A stretch of DNA of 64,000 nucleotides from Paenibacillus anaericanus (GCF_003994475.1 NZ_RZNY01000009.1:1-64000), one strand, 5' to 3'; shown: positions 29,653 to 38,323, counted from the first letter of the stretch. Notes: generated by a model not told the origin, from the letters alone. Program-made: numbers and translations.

Positions 29653-29694
29653 AAGATCCCGGTTTTCAAGTCTATGACTAGAGTCCGGGATCTT
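29653..29694 (+). terminator. Intrinsic terminator of yhbH-spoVR
   Basis: Perfect 10-base arms AAGATCCCGG (29653-29662) and CCGGGATCTT (29685-29694), directly after the spoVR stop and followed by T-containing sequence. Confidence 0.85.
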
Positions 29695-29791
29695 TACTGT
29701 TCACTACTTCCAATTCGGGACAATCTCCAGTTATAATAAACTAAGACACATTCATTAGTTTCATAATCTACAACTAACGGAGGCATATCAA

Positions 29792-30766
29792 ATGAAACCG
29801 ATTCCATTACAGAGTCGTGGCATTCAAGCAAGCCCACTCGTGCTCGGATGTATGAGACTAGGCGGAGACTGGGATAGTCAAACTCCCATTACGGAGCAGC
29901 ATTACAAGGAAGGCCAAGAAGCGCTCGAAACAGCACTTGAGATTGGGATCAATATGTTTGATCATGCCGATATTTATACAAGAGGCAAAGCAGAACGTGT
30001 CTTCGGCCATGTTTTGAAAGAAAAACCTAGCTTGCGTGAGCAAATCATCCTCCAATCCAAATGCGGGATTCGCTTTGCAGACGACAACAACCCACATCAA
30101 TTTGATTTTTCAGAAGGATATATCTTACGTAGTGTTGATGGTATTCTCGAACGTCTCGGTACGGAATATCTCGACATTCTACTCTTGCATCGTCCTGATC
30201 CTCTTGTTGATCCTGAAGAAGTAGCTAGCGCCTTTCAACAGCTCAAGGCATCTGGTAAAGTACGTAACTTCGGTGTATCCAACATGAGTCAGGGTCAAAT
30301 TAAGCTACTACAAGCTTACTGTGATGAGCCTATCATCGCCAATCAATTAGAGATGAGTCTACTCAAGACGGGCTTCGTAGATACCGCTATATCTGTCAAT
30401 CAAGAAGCCGCAAGAGACAATGTATTTCCTGAAGGCACAATGGAATATTGCCGAATGGAGAATATTCAACTTCAGTCTTGGGGTCCACTTGCCCAAGGGT
30501 TATTCTCTGGTCGCTCCCTAGAAGGACAACCTGAGCATGTCGTCAATACGGCCAAGCTTGTTGAGAAGATTGCTCAAGAGAAAGGCACGACTACCGAAGC
30601 CGTTGTACTCTCTTGGCTAATGACCCATCCAGCTGGTATTCAACCTGTTATTGGGACGATTAACCCTTCACGTATTCGTGCTTGTAAAGATGCGACTACA
30701 CTACGTCTAACTCGTAGCGAATGGTATTCGCTCTATACCAGTTCCTTAGGTAGAAACTTGCCATAA
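29792..30766 (+). CDS. Aldo/keto reductase, YdhF-like
   Basis: Protein of 324 residues with the AKR (beta/alpha)8 pattern. The catalytic tetrad is visible as Asp and Tyr in NMFDHADIY, Lys in LQSKCGIRF and His in LLLHRPDPL. The cofactor region GTINPSRI follows. Closest by layout to YdhF-type NADPH-dependent oxidoreductases. A GGAGG lies before the ATG. It stands alone between spoVR and prkA, and its substrate cannot be told from sequence. Confidence 0.9.
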   Translation: MKPIPLQSRGIQASPLVLGCMRLGGDWDSQTPITEQHYKEGQEALETALEIGINMFDHADIYTRGKAERVFGHVLKEKPSLREQIILQSKCGIRFADDNNPHQFDFSEGYILRSVDGILERLGTEYLDILLLHRPDPLVDPEEVASAFQQLKASGKVRNFGVSNMSQGQIKLLQAYCDEPIIANQLEMSLLKTGFVDTAISVNQEAARDNVFPEGTMEYCRMENIQLQSWGPLAQGLFSGRSLEGQPEHVVNTAKLVEKIAQEKGTTTEAVVLSWLMTHPAGIQPVIGTINPSRIRACKDATTLRLTRSEWYSLYTSSLGRNLP

Positions 30767-30797
30767 GGAGTATTATTTCATACCCTATTAACAATCC

Positions 30798-30844
30798 AAA
30801 CAGGCCCTTCCCCACGGTATCTAATCGTAAGGAAGGACCTGTTT
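30798..30844. terminator. Bidirectional terminator between the aldo/keto reductase and prkA
   Basis: Arms AAACAGGCCCTTCC (30798-30811) and GGAAGGACCTGTTT (30831-30844) with one mismatch. T-run on the right, A-rich on the left. It can end both converging transcripts. Confidence 0.85.
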
Positions 30845-30871
30845 TTAATTCCATTATAGGATTGATGTCAA

Positions 30872-32767
30872 TTAACGGTTCAACAAGCTACCCACATACC
30901 GTAATAACTCATTTGCACACACAGGGCAATAACCATGTTCATCCATAAGACGTTTACTGACCTCATTAATGCGTTTTAACTGATTCTCATCCGGTGTTTT
31001 GGTTGAGGTTGTGATTTTGACAATATCCTTCAGATCAGCGAATAACTTCTTCTCGATCGCTTCTCGCAACCGATCATGATGATCGTACTGAAACTTACGA
31101 CCTTTCCGTGAATAAGCGGATATACGAATCAGAATCTCTTCACGGAACGCCTTCTTTGCATTCTCCGATACGCCAATCTGCTCTTCGATGGATCTCATAA
31201 GGCGTTCATCTGGATCTAGTTCCTCATCACTAAGCGGATCGCGAATCTTAGTCCAATTGCAGAATGCTTCAATATTATCAAGATAGTTCTCAAATAACGT
31301 TCTTGCTGATTCTTCAAAAGAGTAAACAAACGCCTTTTGTACTTCCTTCTTCGCTAGATCATCGTATTCCTTACGGGCAATACTGATAAAGTTTAGATAA
31401 CGTTCCCGCTCTTCCTTCGTAATCGAAGCGTGTTGATCTAGACCGTCCTTAATCGCCCGAAGAATATCGAGCCCCCCCATGCATTTAAGATCCTGCTTAA
31501 TTAACGCACTAGATATCCGGTTAATGACATAACGAGGATCAACACCCGACATACCTTCATCCAAATACTCATTCTGTAATTCCTTCAAATCTGCATCCTT
31601 GTAACCTTCGACTTCCTCACCATCATATAACCGCATCTTCTTAACCAAATCCATTCCCTGCTTCTTCGTTTCCTTAAGCCGAGTCAAGATCGAGAAGATA
31701 GCTGCAGCACGTAACGCATGTGGAGCGATGTGGATATGGTCCATGTCACTTTGGCCGATCAGTTTAGCGTAAATTTTTTCTTCTTCGGATACTTTAAGAT
31801 TATATGGAATGGGCATAACGATCATCCGGGATTGCAAAGCTTCATTCTTCTTGTTCGCGATAAAGGATTTGTATTCCGATTCATTCGTGTGAGCTATGAT
31901 CAATTCGTCCGCACTAATTAAGGCAAATCTGCCTGCTTTAAAATTCCCCTCCTGCGTCAAAGATAGCAGGTTCCACAGAAATTTCTCATCGCATTTCAGC
32001 ATCTCCTGAAACTCCATAAGCCCACGGTTTGCTTTGTTTAGCTCCCCATCAAAACGATAGGCCCTAGGATCGGATTCTGAGCCGAATTCTGTGATCGTAG
32101 AGAAATCGATACTTCCTGTCAGATCAGCGATATCTTGCGACTTGGGATCTGAAGGACTAAAAGTCCCGATACCTACACGGCTAACTTCGGATAACAGCAC
32201 TCTTTCTACCATGACATTCTCGATATTCCCATCATGTTCATTTTTCAATCTCATTTGGCATACAGGACATAAATTACCTTCAATTCGCACACCTAGAGAT
32301 GCTTCTACTTCAGGACGAAGCTCATGTGGAACTAGATGAAGTGGATCCTCATGCATGGGGCAATTGGCAATCGCATACACGGCACCTTTTTCCGTTCGGG
32401 AGAACTTTTCCAGACCTCGCTTAAGTAATGTAACCAAAGTCGACTTACCGCCACTTACAGGTCCCATCAACAACAAAATTCGTTTGCGTACATCTAATCG
32501 CCGAGCAGCCGAATGGAAATATTCCTCGACTAACTTTTCAATCGCCCGATCCAGACCAAATATTTCTTGCTCAAAAAATTTATACCTCTTCCGGCCATTC
32601 ACTTCCTCGACGCCATAAGACTCGATCATTTCGTACACCCGGGCATGGGCAGTCATAGCCGGTGAAGGGTCTTTGGTCAACAAGTTAAGGTAATCCTTGA
32701 AAGTGCCGTTCCACACCAATGAATCGCTTTCCGCCCGATAAGCCGCTATACGATCAAAAATGTCCAT
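30872..32767 (-). CDS. prkA: Serine protein kinase PrkA
   Basis: Protein of 631 residues from the ATG at 32767, with GGAGGTA upstream; an extension to 32803 is rejected. N-terminal AAA+ domain with P-loop LLMGPVSGGKSTLVTLLKRG and segments DRAIEKLVEEYFHSAARRLD and GLMEFQEMLKCDEKFLWNLL (about residues 55-390). The C-terminal PrkA kinase-like domain holds MSGVDPRYVINRISSALIK and ends in a CPVCANELL cysteine pair. Works with YhbH and SpoVR in related species; here it lies 1.2 kb from them in convergent orientation. Confidence 0.96.
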   Translation of the reverse strand: MDIFDRIAAYRAESDSLVWNGTFKDYLNLLTKDPSPAMTAHARVYEMIESYGVEEVNGRKRYKFFEQEIFGLDRAIEKLVEEYFHSAARRLDVRKRILLLMGPVSGGKSTLVTLLKRGLEKFSRTEKGAVYAIANCPMHEDPLHLVPHELRPEVEASLGVRIEGNLCPVCQMRLKNEHDGNIENVMVERVLLSEVSRVGIGTFSPSDPKSQDIADLTGSIDFSTITEFGSESDPRAYRFDGELNKANRGLMEFQEMLKCDEKFLWNLLSLTQEGNFKAGRFALISADELIIAHTNESEYKSFIANKKNEALQSRMIVMPIPYNLKVSEEEKIYAKLIGQSDMDHIHIAPHALRAAAIFSILTRLKETKKQGMDLVKKMRLYDGEEVEGYKDADLKELQNEYLDEGMSGVDPRYVINRISSALIKQDLKCMGGLDILRAIKDGLDQHASITKEERERYLNFISIARKEYDDLAKKEVQKAFVYSFEESARTLFENYLDNIEAFCNWTKIRDPLSDEELDPDERLMRSIEEQIGVSENAKKAFREEILIRISAYSRKGRKFQYDHHDRLREAIEKKLFADLKDIVKITTSTKTPDENQLKRINEVSKRLMDEHGYCPVCANELLRYVGSLLNR

Positions 32768-33042
32768 ATTAGGTACCTCCTTTACTCCTGCTTGGATAAG
32801 CATATCGCGGCTCCCCGAATGATGAGATCCGTGCTAAACTGATGGAGCTTAAATTGAAGTGAAAAGTGTATTACATAACTATGCGGCTTGACGAGAGAAG
32901 TTGACCATTTTTTCAGATCCTTAGGTTGTCTCATTGGATTAATTGGATTTGATTTCGACTCACAACCAAAATCAGCTGTTGCAGACCCTACAGTGGGAAG
33001 CATGATATAATTTGAGATAAGAAAGAATAAAAGGAGATTCTC

Positions 33043-33798
33043 ATGGCTGTACAGCATGAAACAGAATTATATGCCCCACTTAAAACTTTTTTTGAGGAAC
33101 GGGGTTATACGATCAAAGCTGAAATCACACACTGCGATCTGGTCGGAACTCGCCCAGGCAATCCTTACCCCCTCATTGTTGAGATGAAGAAGACATTTAA
33201 CCTTCCCTTGTTGCTTCAAGGTCTCGAGAGACAGAAGCTAAGCGAAGAGGTGTATCTCGCAGTTGAACGTAATAGGTCGAAAAAGGGAGCTCACAACCAA
33301 CGCTGGGGTGAAATCACAGGACTATGCCGCCGGCTCGGGTTAGGGCTGATTGCCATTACCCTGTTCAAGACAAAGAAACCCTTTGTCGATGTTTTGTGCT
33401 CGCCTGGTGAAATCACCTATGGACAGTCGCAAAAGGTGAGCAAGAAGAAGTCAGATCGTGTAGTACGTGAATTTAACGAACGCAGCGGTGATTACAACGT
33501 TGGGGGTAGCTATGGTGCCAAGCTCATGACGGCATACCGTGAGAAAGCGTTGCGTGTAGCTCTGGCCCTTGAGGTTGGTGTAGAGATGAGTCCGCGCGAG
33601 ATTCGTGATCAGAGCGGGATCGGTACTGCTGCTGCTATTCTGCAGCATAATTACTACGATTGGTTCCGCCGCATCGCCCGCGGGCGCTACGTCTTAACGC
33701 CAGCAGGCGTGAAGGCGCTCTCGCAATACGCGGACGTCGTAGTGGGATGGCAGCGGATAGCAACCGCCGCCGAAGTGCAGGGGCCGCCGAAGGCTTGA
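33043..33798 (+). CDS. DUF2161 family PD-(D/E)XK-type putative nuclease/phosphodiesterase
   Basis: Protein of 251 residues. The N-terminal half is a restriction-endonuclease-like core: ELYAPLKTFFEERGY, THCDLVG and LIVEMKKTFNLPLLLQG. D..(E)xK spacing is preserved as Asp32 and Glu48-Met-Lys50. Annotated relatives are called DUF2161 phosphodiesterases, without a known substrate. The C-terminal 60 residues look like a winged-helix segment (MSPREIRDQSGIGTAAAILQ). Its last 50 or so codons lie in a GC-rich patch and use G/C-ending codons, unlike the 5' part. Confidence 0.85.
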   Translation: MAVQHETELYAPLKTFFEERGYTIKAEITHCDLVGTRPGNPYPLIVEMKKTFNLPLLLQGLERQKLSEEVYLAVERNRSKKGAHNQRWGEITGLCRRLGLGLIAITLFKTKKPFVDVLCSPGEITYGQSQKVSKKKSDRVVREFNERSGDYNVGGSYGAKLMTAYREKALRVALALEVGVEMSPREIRDQSGIGTAAAILQHNYYDWFRRIARGRYVLTPAGVKALSQYADVVVGWQRIATAAEVQGPPKA

Positions 33799-33861
33799 CG
33801 GCGGCTCTTAGGGTTAGCACCCGCGGCGCCCGCCTATTCGGCGGCTCGCAGGTGCGATTAT

Positions 33862-33888
33862 AGCGCCGTCCGCGAATAGCGCGGCGCT
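33862..33888. other. GC-rich inverted repeat between convergent genes
   Basis: Arms AGCGCCG (33862-33868) and CGGCGCT (33882-33888) within a strikingly GC-rich 108-base gap. No T-run follows on either strand, so a classical terminator is not clear. It may still help end transcription of either convergent gene. Confidence 0.4.
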
Positions 33889-33905
33889 AGGATCTAGAGC
33901 GCGCC

Positions 33906-35210
33906 TTAATCGGCGGCGCGCGCAGTGAACGCCGTGATGGCTTCGCCGATCACGGCCATGCCTTGGCGCAGGCGCGCCTCGCCGTGCGCTGCAAATGTAA
34001 GCCGGATCGCATTGCTATCCGGCTCTCCTGCGTAGCAGCGGCCTCCCGGCACAAATGCTACGCCTTCCAGCAGCGTTGCGCGTAGCAACGCCTCAGGGCA
34101 CAATCCCTCTGGCAGGTGCACCCAGAGGAAGAGCCCGCCCCCCGGATCGCTTACCTCGGTTCCCTCCCAAGGTGGCTCACTCATCAATTCCAGCGTCAGT
34201 CGACGCCTGACCGCATATTCCTTCTGCACCTTCACCGCATGCTCACGCCAAGAGAAAGACGGTAATTCCAACAGCGTATGAAGTAGACGCTGCCTATCGA
34301 AGAACTCTTGAGAAGCTGGCAACATGAGACTCTCATCCAATAAACTCCAGATCCATTGCCGCTCTCCGCGAATCCAAGCTAACGGTAAAACAGGAAACGT
34401 CGTGCCTTCAAACGACCCGACACCTATCACTTGCCTCCCGATTCCACCTTCATGCGCCTGCTGTAGCTCATATAATGACTGTGTAGTAGTTCCTTTAACC
34501 TTCTTATCAGAGACACCCTGAGATGATATAAAAGGAATAACACCTAACGTATTGTCTTCAATAATACACAGCTCGTTCCTTTCGCATATCTCTAGTAATG
34601 AAACTTTACGCTCCAAACTCCATACGGAACCGGAAGGATTTGAGTAATACGGTGTTACGTACAAAAGTACTGGCTTGTGTACACTTATTTGCTTGCGTAA
34701 TTCCTTTAACAACATACCAGCCCCATCACATGCTACATGGACTACTGTAGCTCCATAGTAGCTTAGCAGTGCCAAAGCTTCTGGCGAAGCAGGTGTTTCT
34801 ACCAACACCACGTCACCTGGATTCATCAGAGTGCGAAATAATAAACTTAGTGCTTCCCCTGCGTCTTCTACCAGCAGCAAATGGTCTGGATCATTTCGTC
34901 CCTCCCCCTGTCCTCCCTCCGCTTCAGCATATGTCTTAGATAACCATTCCCTTAAAGGAAGATATCCCCGTGAGAATCTCTCAAGCTCTATTGCCTCCTG
35001 CTCGCTGCTCCCTCTTCCTTTTTGCCCTAACATCGATTCTCTTGCCTCAGTTTCCAGCTCAATCCAAGAGGTCGTTCCTCCATCTCCTCGGCTCGCTGCA
35101 AATGAAATGAAGTCTCCGTCATCAAGAAATGTATTAACCTCTAATCTAAACTCTGGTGGTAATTTCCGTACAACCTCCCTTAACCATGCCTCCACGATGT
35201 TCACACCCAC
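33906..35210 (-). CDS. Aminotransferase-fold protein lacking the PLP lysine (putative pseudoenzyme)
   Basis: Protein of 434 residues with the class I/II, LysN/2-aminoadipate-type fold. Segments are GYLPLREWLSKTY, TPYYSNPSGSVWSLERK and NAIRLTFA, with the carboxylate-binding Arg. Where active relatives have GSFSKTLFPGLRLGW, this reads VGSFEGTTFPVLPLAWI. Glu268-Gly269 replaces Ser-Lys, so no internal aldimine can form there. The PLP-ring motif EDDPY reads EDNTL. There is no GntR domain. The 3' end lies in the GC-rich patch. Probably a regulator, binding protein or decaying gene; the frame is fully open. Confidence 0.8.
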   Translation of the reverse strand: MGVNIVEAWLREVVRKLPPEFRLEVNTFLDDGDFISFAASRGDGGTTSWIELETEARESMLGQKGRGSSEQEAIELERFSRGYLPLREWLSKTYAEAEGGQGEGRNDPDHLLLVEDAGEALSLLFRTLMNPGDVVLVETPASPEALALLSYYGATVVHVACDGAGMLLKELRKQISVHKPVLLYVTPYYSNPSGSVWSLERKVSLLEICERNELCIIEDNTLGVIPFISSQGVSDKKVKGTTTQSLYELQQAHEGGIGRQVIGVGSFEGTTFPVLPLAWIRGERQWIWSLLDESLMLPASQEFFDRQRLLHTLLELPSFSWREHAVKVQKEYAVRRRLTLELMSEPPWEGTEVSDPGGGLFLWVHLPEGLCPEALLRATLLEGVAFVPGGRCYAGEPDSNAIRLTFAAHGEARLRQGMAVIGEAITAFTARAAD

Positions 35211-35293
35211 TTCCGATTACTTCATTTATGGCGATTGTACAGCAGGACAAATATCCACAGCAAACATATCTCTCTACCATATTTTTAGAGGTT

Positions 35294-35502
35294 GTTCAAA
35301 AAGTCATCTTTTGATCACGAAGTAAATCAAGGAGTATATTCGACAGCGAATCTTGAATTCAGCCGGGACCTTCGGTGCTCACGGAGGTTTTGCCTACGCT
35401 CCGCTCCTCTGTCCCTAGCTTTATTCAACCTTCTGAAGCGTTTTGAAAAAAAGCAGCATCGTAAGCATAAGCTCTTGGTGCTGAAAACCTGACTTTTTGA
35501 AC
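35294..35502. mobile_element. MITE-like repeat element, 209 bp with 13-bp terminal inverted repeats
   Basis: Perfect 13-base ends GTTCAAAAAGTCA (35294-35306) and TGACTTTTTGAAC (35490-35502) bound a non-coding core rich in inner inverted repeats (for example around GGGACCTTCGG and CTCTGTCCC). No convincing target duplication is seen. Size and structure fit a non-autonomous miniature element. It takes up half of the 422-base gene-free gap 35211-35632; the rest holds only the promoter region of the next gene. Confidence 0.7.
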
Positions 35503-35632
35503 ACGTACTTTTAGTAGAATAAGGAATAATTCTGCATTTTTTGATAATAGACTACAAAATCTCTCATTTTTTTGCGTTACAAATATCCTCATGTTAAAAT
35601 ATTAGTTCGAAATAAATACTAGAGGTGATTTC

Positions 35633-36043
35633 ATGTCTTACAATACGGAACCTACGATGGCTTCCGAATCAACCCGCAGCAAAAAAACAAAAAAGGCCCC
35701 CGTAAAACTTGTATTACTCATTTGGATTCTATTGATCGGTGCTGGTATAGCCGCTACCCTCCTATATAGCAATCACTTAAAAAAATCGATGATAGAGGAA
35801 TTAGATGCCAAGTGGCAAGCACAGACACAAATTATGAAGGCAGATTACGCTGCCCAATTGTCAGCCTTGTCTGGAGAGATTGGAGCACTACAAAGTAAGG
35901 TTGAAGCCTTTAATGAACTCCTCACATTTACCAAAGATAATACAAGCGATAAAACGGATAATAGCAACAAGTTGTATTCCCAATTAAGCGATGTAAAACA
36001 ACAGCTTTCCAAGCTGCAAAAACAAATGGATTTACTTAAATGA
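35633..36043 (+). CDS. Hypothetical membrane-anchored coiled-coil protein
   Basis: Protein of 136 residues, not assigned to a family. A basic N-terminal tail with KKTKKAPVK leads into one membrane segment (LVLLIWILLIGAGIAATLLY, residues 26-45). A long helical coiled-coil-like part follows to the end (KKSMIEELDAKWQAQTQIMK and LSDVKQQLSKLQKQMDLLK). Orientation is probably with the coil outside. It overlaps the next gene by 4 bases (ATGA), so the pair is coupled and may form one membrane or wall complex. Confidence 0.75.
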   Translation: MSYNTEPTMASESTRSKKTKKAPVKLVLLIWILLIGAGIAATLLYSNHLKKSMIEELDAKWQAQTQIMKADYAAQLSALSGEIGALQSKVEAFNELLTFTKDNTSDKTDNSNKLYSQLSDVKQQLSKLQKQMDLLK

Positions 36044-37107
36044 ATACGCCAGTCAAACAAATTAACCGTTTTTTCCTGTTAGCAAGTGCCCCTTTACTGG
36101 GACTTCTCATTGCTCTGCTTATTAGTAGTTCCATAATTAATTGGGACCATCAGCAGGAAGTCATTACACCTAAAAGTGACATCTTGACTACAACAGGAAC
36201 TATCGCAGAAAGTCTAAGTCAAGCTGAGGTTATGGCCCAATCGACTATTTCTTCGATTCAAACAACAGCTGAACTGTACCATAAGACCACGTCAACCATG
36301 ACTTCAATCGTCAAACTGACGCAGCAGGCCGCAGATCGTCCCGGGAATATTTATAATGACCGAATCTCTTCGAAACTAGGTACTCCTTTTCAAACTATCG
36401 ATAGTGATAAAATTAGGATTGAGTTATATAAGGTGAATCCAGGTACTTATAAAGGATACGCTATGAAAATAAAGCTTAAATCACCGAAGGCTATGAAAAT
36501 GACACTTGGCAATGACAAATTAGGTGGATCTGAAACAACGCTGAAAGCGGTGAATCGGTACGGAGCCGTTGCGGGAATCAATGCAGGAGGGTTTGCAGAT
36601 GCTGGTGGCAAACGTTATCCACTTAGCACTACCGTAATGAACGGCAAGTATTTAACTGGATTTGAGCCGACGTACAAGGATTTATTCTTTGTTGGTATGA
36701 ATTCATCGGGGAAGTTAATCGGTGGTAAATTTCAGCAGCAGGCGGACCTAGATAAACTTGATCCCTCCTTTGGAGCATCTTTCGTTCCCATTTTACTTAA
36801 AGACGGCAAGAAAACCACCATCCCTCTTAAGTGGCAGACTTCTCCGCTTCGTGCACCACGTGTGGCCATCGGGAACTACAAAGATGATCAATTACTAGTT
36901 CTCGTCGTAGATGGCTACAATGAGAGTGGGAGTTCTGGAGCCACATTGGAGGAGCTTCAAGGCAGATTATCGAAGCTTGGCGTTAAAGATGCGTATAACC
37001 TTGATGGGGGCGGTTCCGCATCGCTAGTAGTGAATGGACGGATAATCAACAACCCTTCCGATGGCGCACTACGTCCGGTTCCCACTCATTTTCTATTTTT
37101 CAAGTAA
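36040..37107 (+). CDS. Phosphodiester glycosidase (NAGPA/DUF2233) family protein
   Basis: Protein of 355 residues with an N-terminal signal anchor (FFLLASAPLLGLLIALLIS, about residues 9-27). The NAGPA-type domain occupies residues 125-355: KAVNRYGAVAGINAGGFAD, YPLSTTVMNGKYLTG, FVPILLKDG and the signature AYNLDGGGSASLVVNGRIIN. Family members cleave N-acetylglucosamine-type phosphodiesters, and in bacteria act on cell-surface polymers. With the coiled-coil membrane partner upstream, a role at the cell envelope is likely but inferred. Confidence 0.88.
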   Translation: MNTPVKQINRFFLLASAPLLGLLIALLISSSIINWDHQQEVITPKSDILTTTGTIAESLSQAEVMAQSTISSIQTTAELYHKTTSTMTSIVKLTQQAADRPGNIYNDRISSKLGTPFQTIDSDKIRIELYKVNPGTYKGYAMKIKLKSPKAMKMTLGNDKLGGSETTLKAVNRYGAVAGINAGGFADAGGKRYPLSTTVMNGKYLTGFEPTYKDLFFVGMNSSGKLIGGKFQQQADLDKLDPSFGASFVPILLKDGKKTTIPLKWQTSPLRAPRVAIGNYKDDQLLVLVVDGYNESGSSGATLEELQGRLSKLGVKDAYNLDGGGSASLVVNGRIINNPSDGALRPVPTHFLFFK

Positions 37108-37209
37108 CATAGGTAATTTAAATTGTCTACGAAAAATATCATAATGGGATTTGTTTTTTATGAAGAGAAAGGTATACTATAGGGGAACAAATCCTGGAGG
37201 TGTTCAGCT

Positions 37210-37314
37210 TTGTCCTTCTCATTAACGTTTTGGATCATTGCGCTGGTATTTGTCTTGTTTCTGTGTGGCATCTTGACTTCGTCCTATAATGACGATAAAA
37301 CAAAAGGTCTATGA
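37210..37314 (+). CDS. Small single-span membrane protein, TTG start
   Basis: 34 codons starting at TTG, with a strong GGAGGTG 7 bases upstream. The product is SFSLTFWIIALVFVLFLCG as one membrane span, followed by a short polar tail ending SYNDDKTKGL. A strong terminator begins at the stop codon. The clean site, span and terminator argue for a real gene; no family is recognised. Confidence 0.65.
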   Translation: MSFSLTFWIIALVFVLFLCGILTSSYNDDKTKGL

Positions 37315-37345
37315 AAATAAGCTTCCCGCCTAGGGAAGCTTATTT
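37315..37345 (+). terminator. Intrinsic terminator after the small membrane protein
   Basis: Perfect 13-base arms AAATAAGCTTCCC (37315-37327) and GGGAAGCTTATTT (37333-37345) with a 5-base loop, then TTTCTT overlapping the right arm. Confidence 0.92.
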
Positions 37346-37436
37346 CTTGTACGCCCATCTTATTATGCATAAGAACGTAAAAAAAGCACCCGACAGTAAC
37401 TTCGGATACTTCTCCCACTCTCCCATCAATTTACCT

Positions 37437-37682
37437 CTAGACTAACTGTGTCATATCAGCAAGACATTGACTGCAAATGGAGCGTTCTTTAAACTCACTA
37501 ACGCCTTCCATTGAGCCGCAGAACACGCATTTAGGACGGTATCTTTCCAGGATGATATGATCACCCTGCACCAAAATTTCGACAGGATCCCCTTCGTTCA
37601 TTTGGTATCTTTTGCGCAATGATTTGGGTAAGACGATTCTTCCCAGTTGATCCACTTTGCGGACCACACCAGCTGGCTTCAT
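37437..37682 (-). CDS. AbrB/SpoVT-family transition-state regulator with CxxC pairs
   Basis: Protein of 81 residues. The N-terminal swapped-hairpin DNA-binding domain is nearly AbrB-like: GVVRKVDQLGRIVLPKSLRK, then EGDPVEILVQGDHIILERY. The C-terminal 30 residues carry two cysteine pairs (CVFCGS and CSQC) that could bind zinc, unlike B. subtilis AbrB. AbrB-type factors repress stationary-phase genes. The long upstream gap to trmL is AT-rich, as often seen for self-binding AbrB sites. Confidence 0.88.
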   Translation of the reverse strand: MKPAGVVRKVDQLGRIVLPKSLRKRYQMNEGDPVEILVQGDHIILERYRPKCVFCGSMEGVSEFKERSICSQCLADMTQLV

Positions 37683-37858
37683 AATAAACGTACACCTCTT
37701 CTGATAAATATAATGATATTACTTAAAATACACGAAACCATATCACTATAACATTTCGCTATTTTTTGTGATATTCCTGCTACAATTCGACAAATTTTAT
37801 TTTTTCACAAGATTATCTACCATTAAAAATGTAGATTCTCATGCAAATCGTCTTACAA

Positions 37859-38323
37859 TCACTGCATTTCCGGAAAATCTAACTGTCTTAAAGCTTCATA
37901 TACGATAATCGCCGCAGAATTCGACAAATTTAGCGAACGAACCTTATCCGTCATCGGTAATCGTATAAGGGTCTCCGGGTGAGCGTCTAAAATTTCCATT
38001 GGCAGACCTTTCGTCTCTTTACCGAAGACAAAGAAGTCTCCGTCCTTGAACTCAAAATCAGAATATTGCTTCTCCGCTTTAGTTGATGCAAAGAAAAATC
38101 GGCTATCCTTATATTTCTCTTCAACTTCGGCAAAAGAATCATGGTATTCAATTTGCACCGCATACCAATAATCAAGTCCAGCTCTTTTTAAAGTTGCATC
38201 GTCCGTACGAAAACCAAGTGGACGAACAAGATGTAAGTGTACTCCAGTTGCAGCACACGTTCTTGCAATATTTCCAGTATTCGCCGGGATCTCCGGTTCT
38301 ACTAGCACAATGTGTAATGTCAT
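37859..38323 (-). CDS. trmL: tRNA (cytidine/uridine-34 2'-O)-methyltransferase TrmL
   Basis: SPOUT methyltransferase of 154 residues from the ATG at 38323; GAGGTG lies 9 bases upstream, whereas a GTG at 38335 overlaps that site. Motifs are LVEPEIPANTGNIARTCAAT, the knot residues VFGKETKGLP, LIRLPMTDKVRSLNLSNSAAI and a final VYEALRQL. It methylates the wobble base of leucine tRNAs. Known as CspR in Bacillus. Confidence 0.95.
   Translation of the reverse strand: MTLHIVLVEPEIPANTGNIARTCAATGVHLHLVRPLGFRTDDATLKRAGLDYWYAVQIEYHDSFAEVEEKYKDSRFFFASTKAEKQYSDFEFKDGDFFVFGKETKGLPMEILDAHPETLIRLPMTDKVRSLNLSNSAAIIVYEALRQLDFPEMQ

Noticed and set aside
35292-35492. 66-codon frame inside the MITE-like element
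   Set aside because: It has no ribosome site and follows the repeat's own inverted structure; the element is best read as non-coding.
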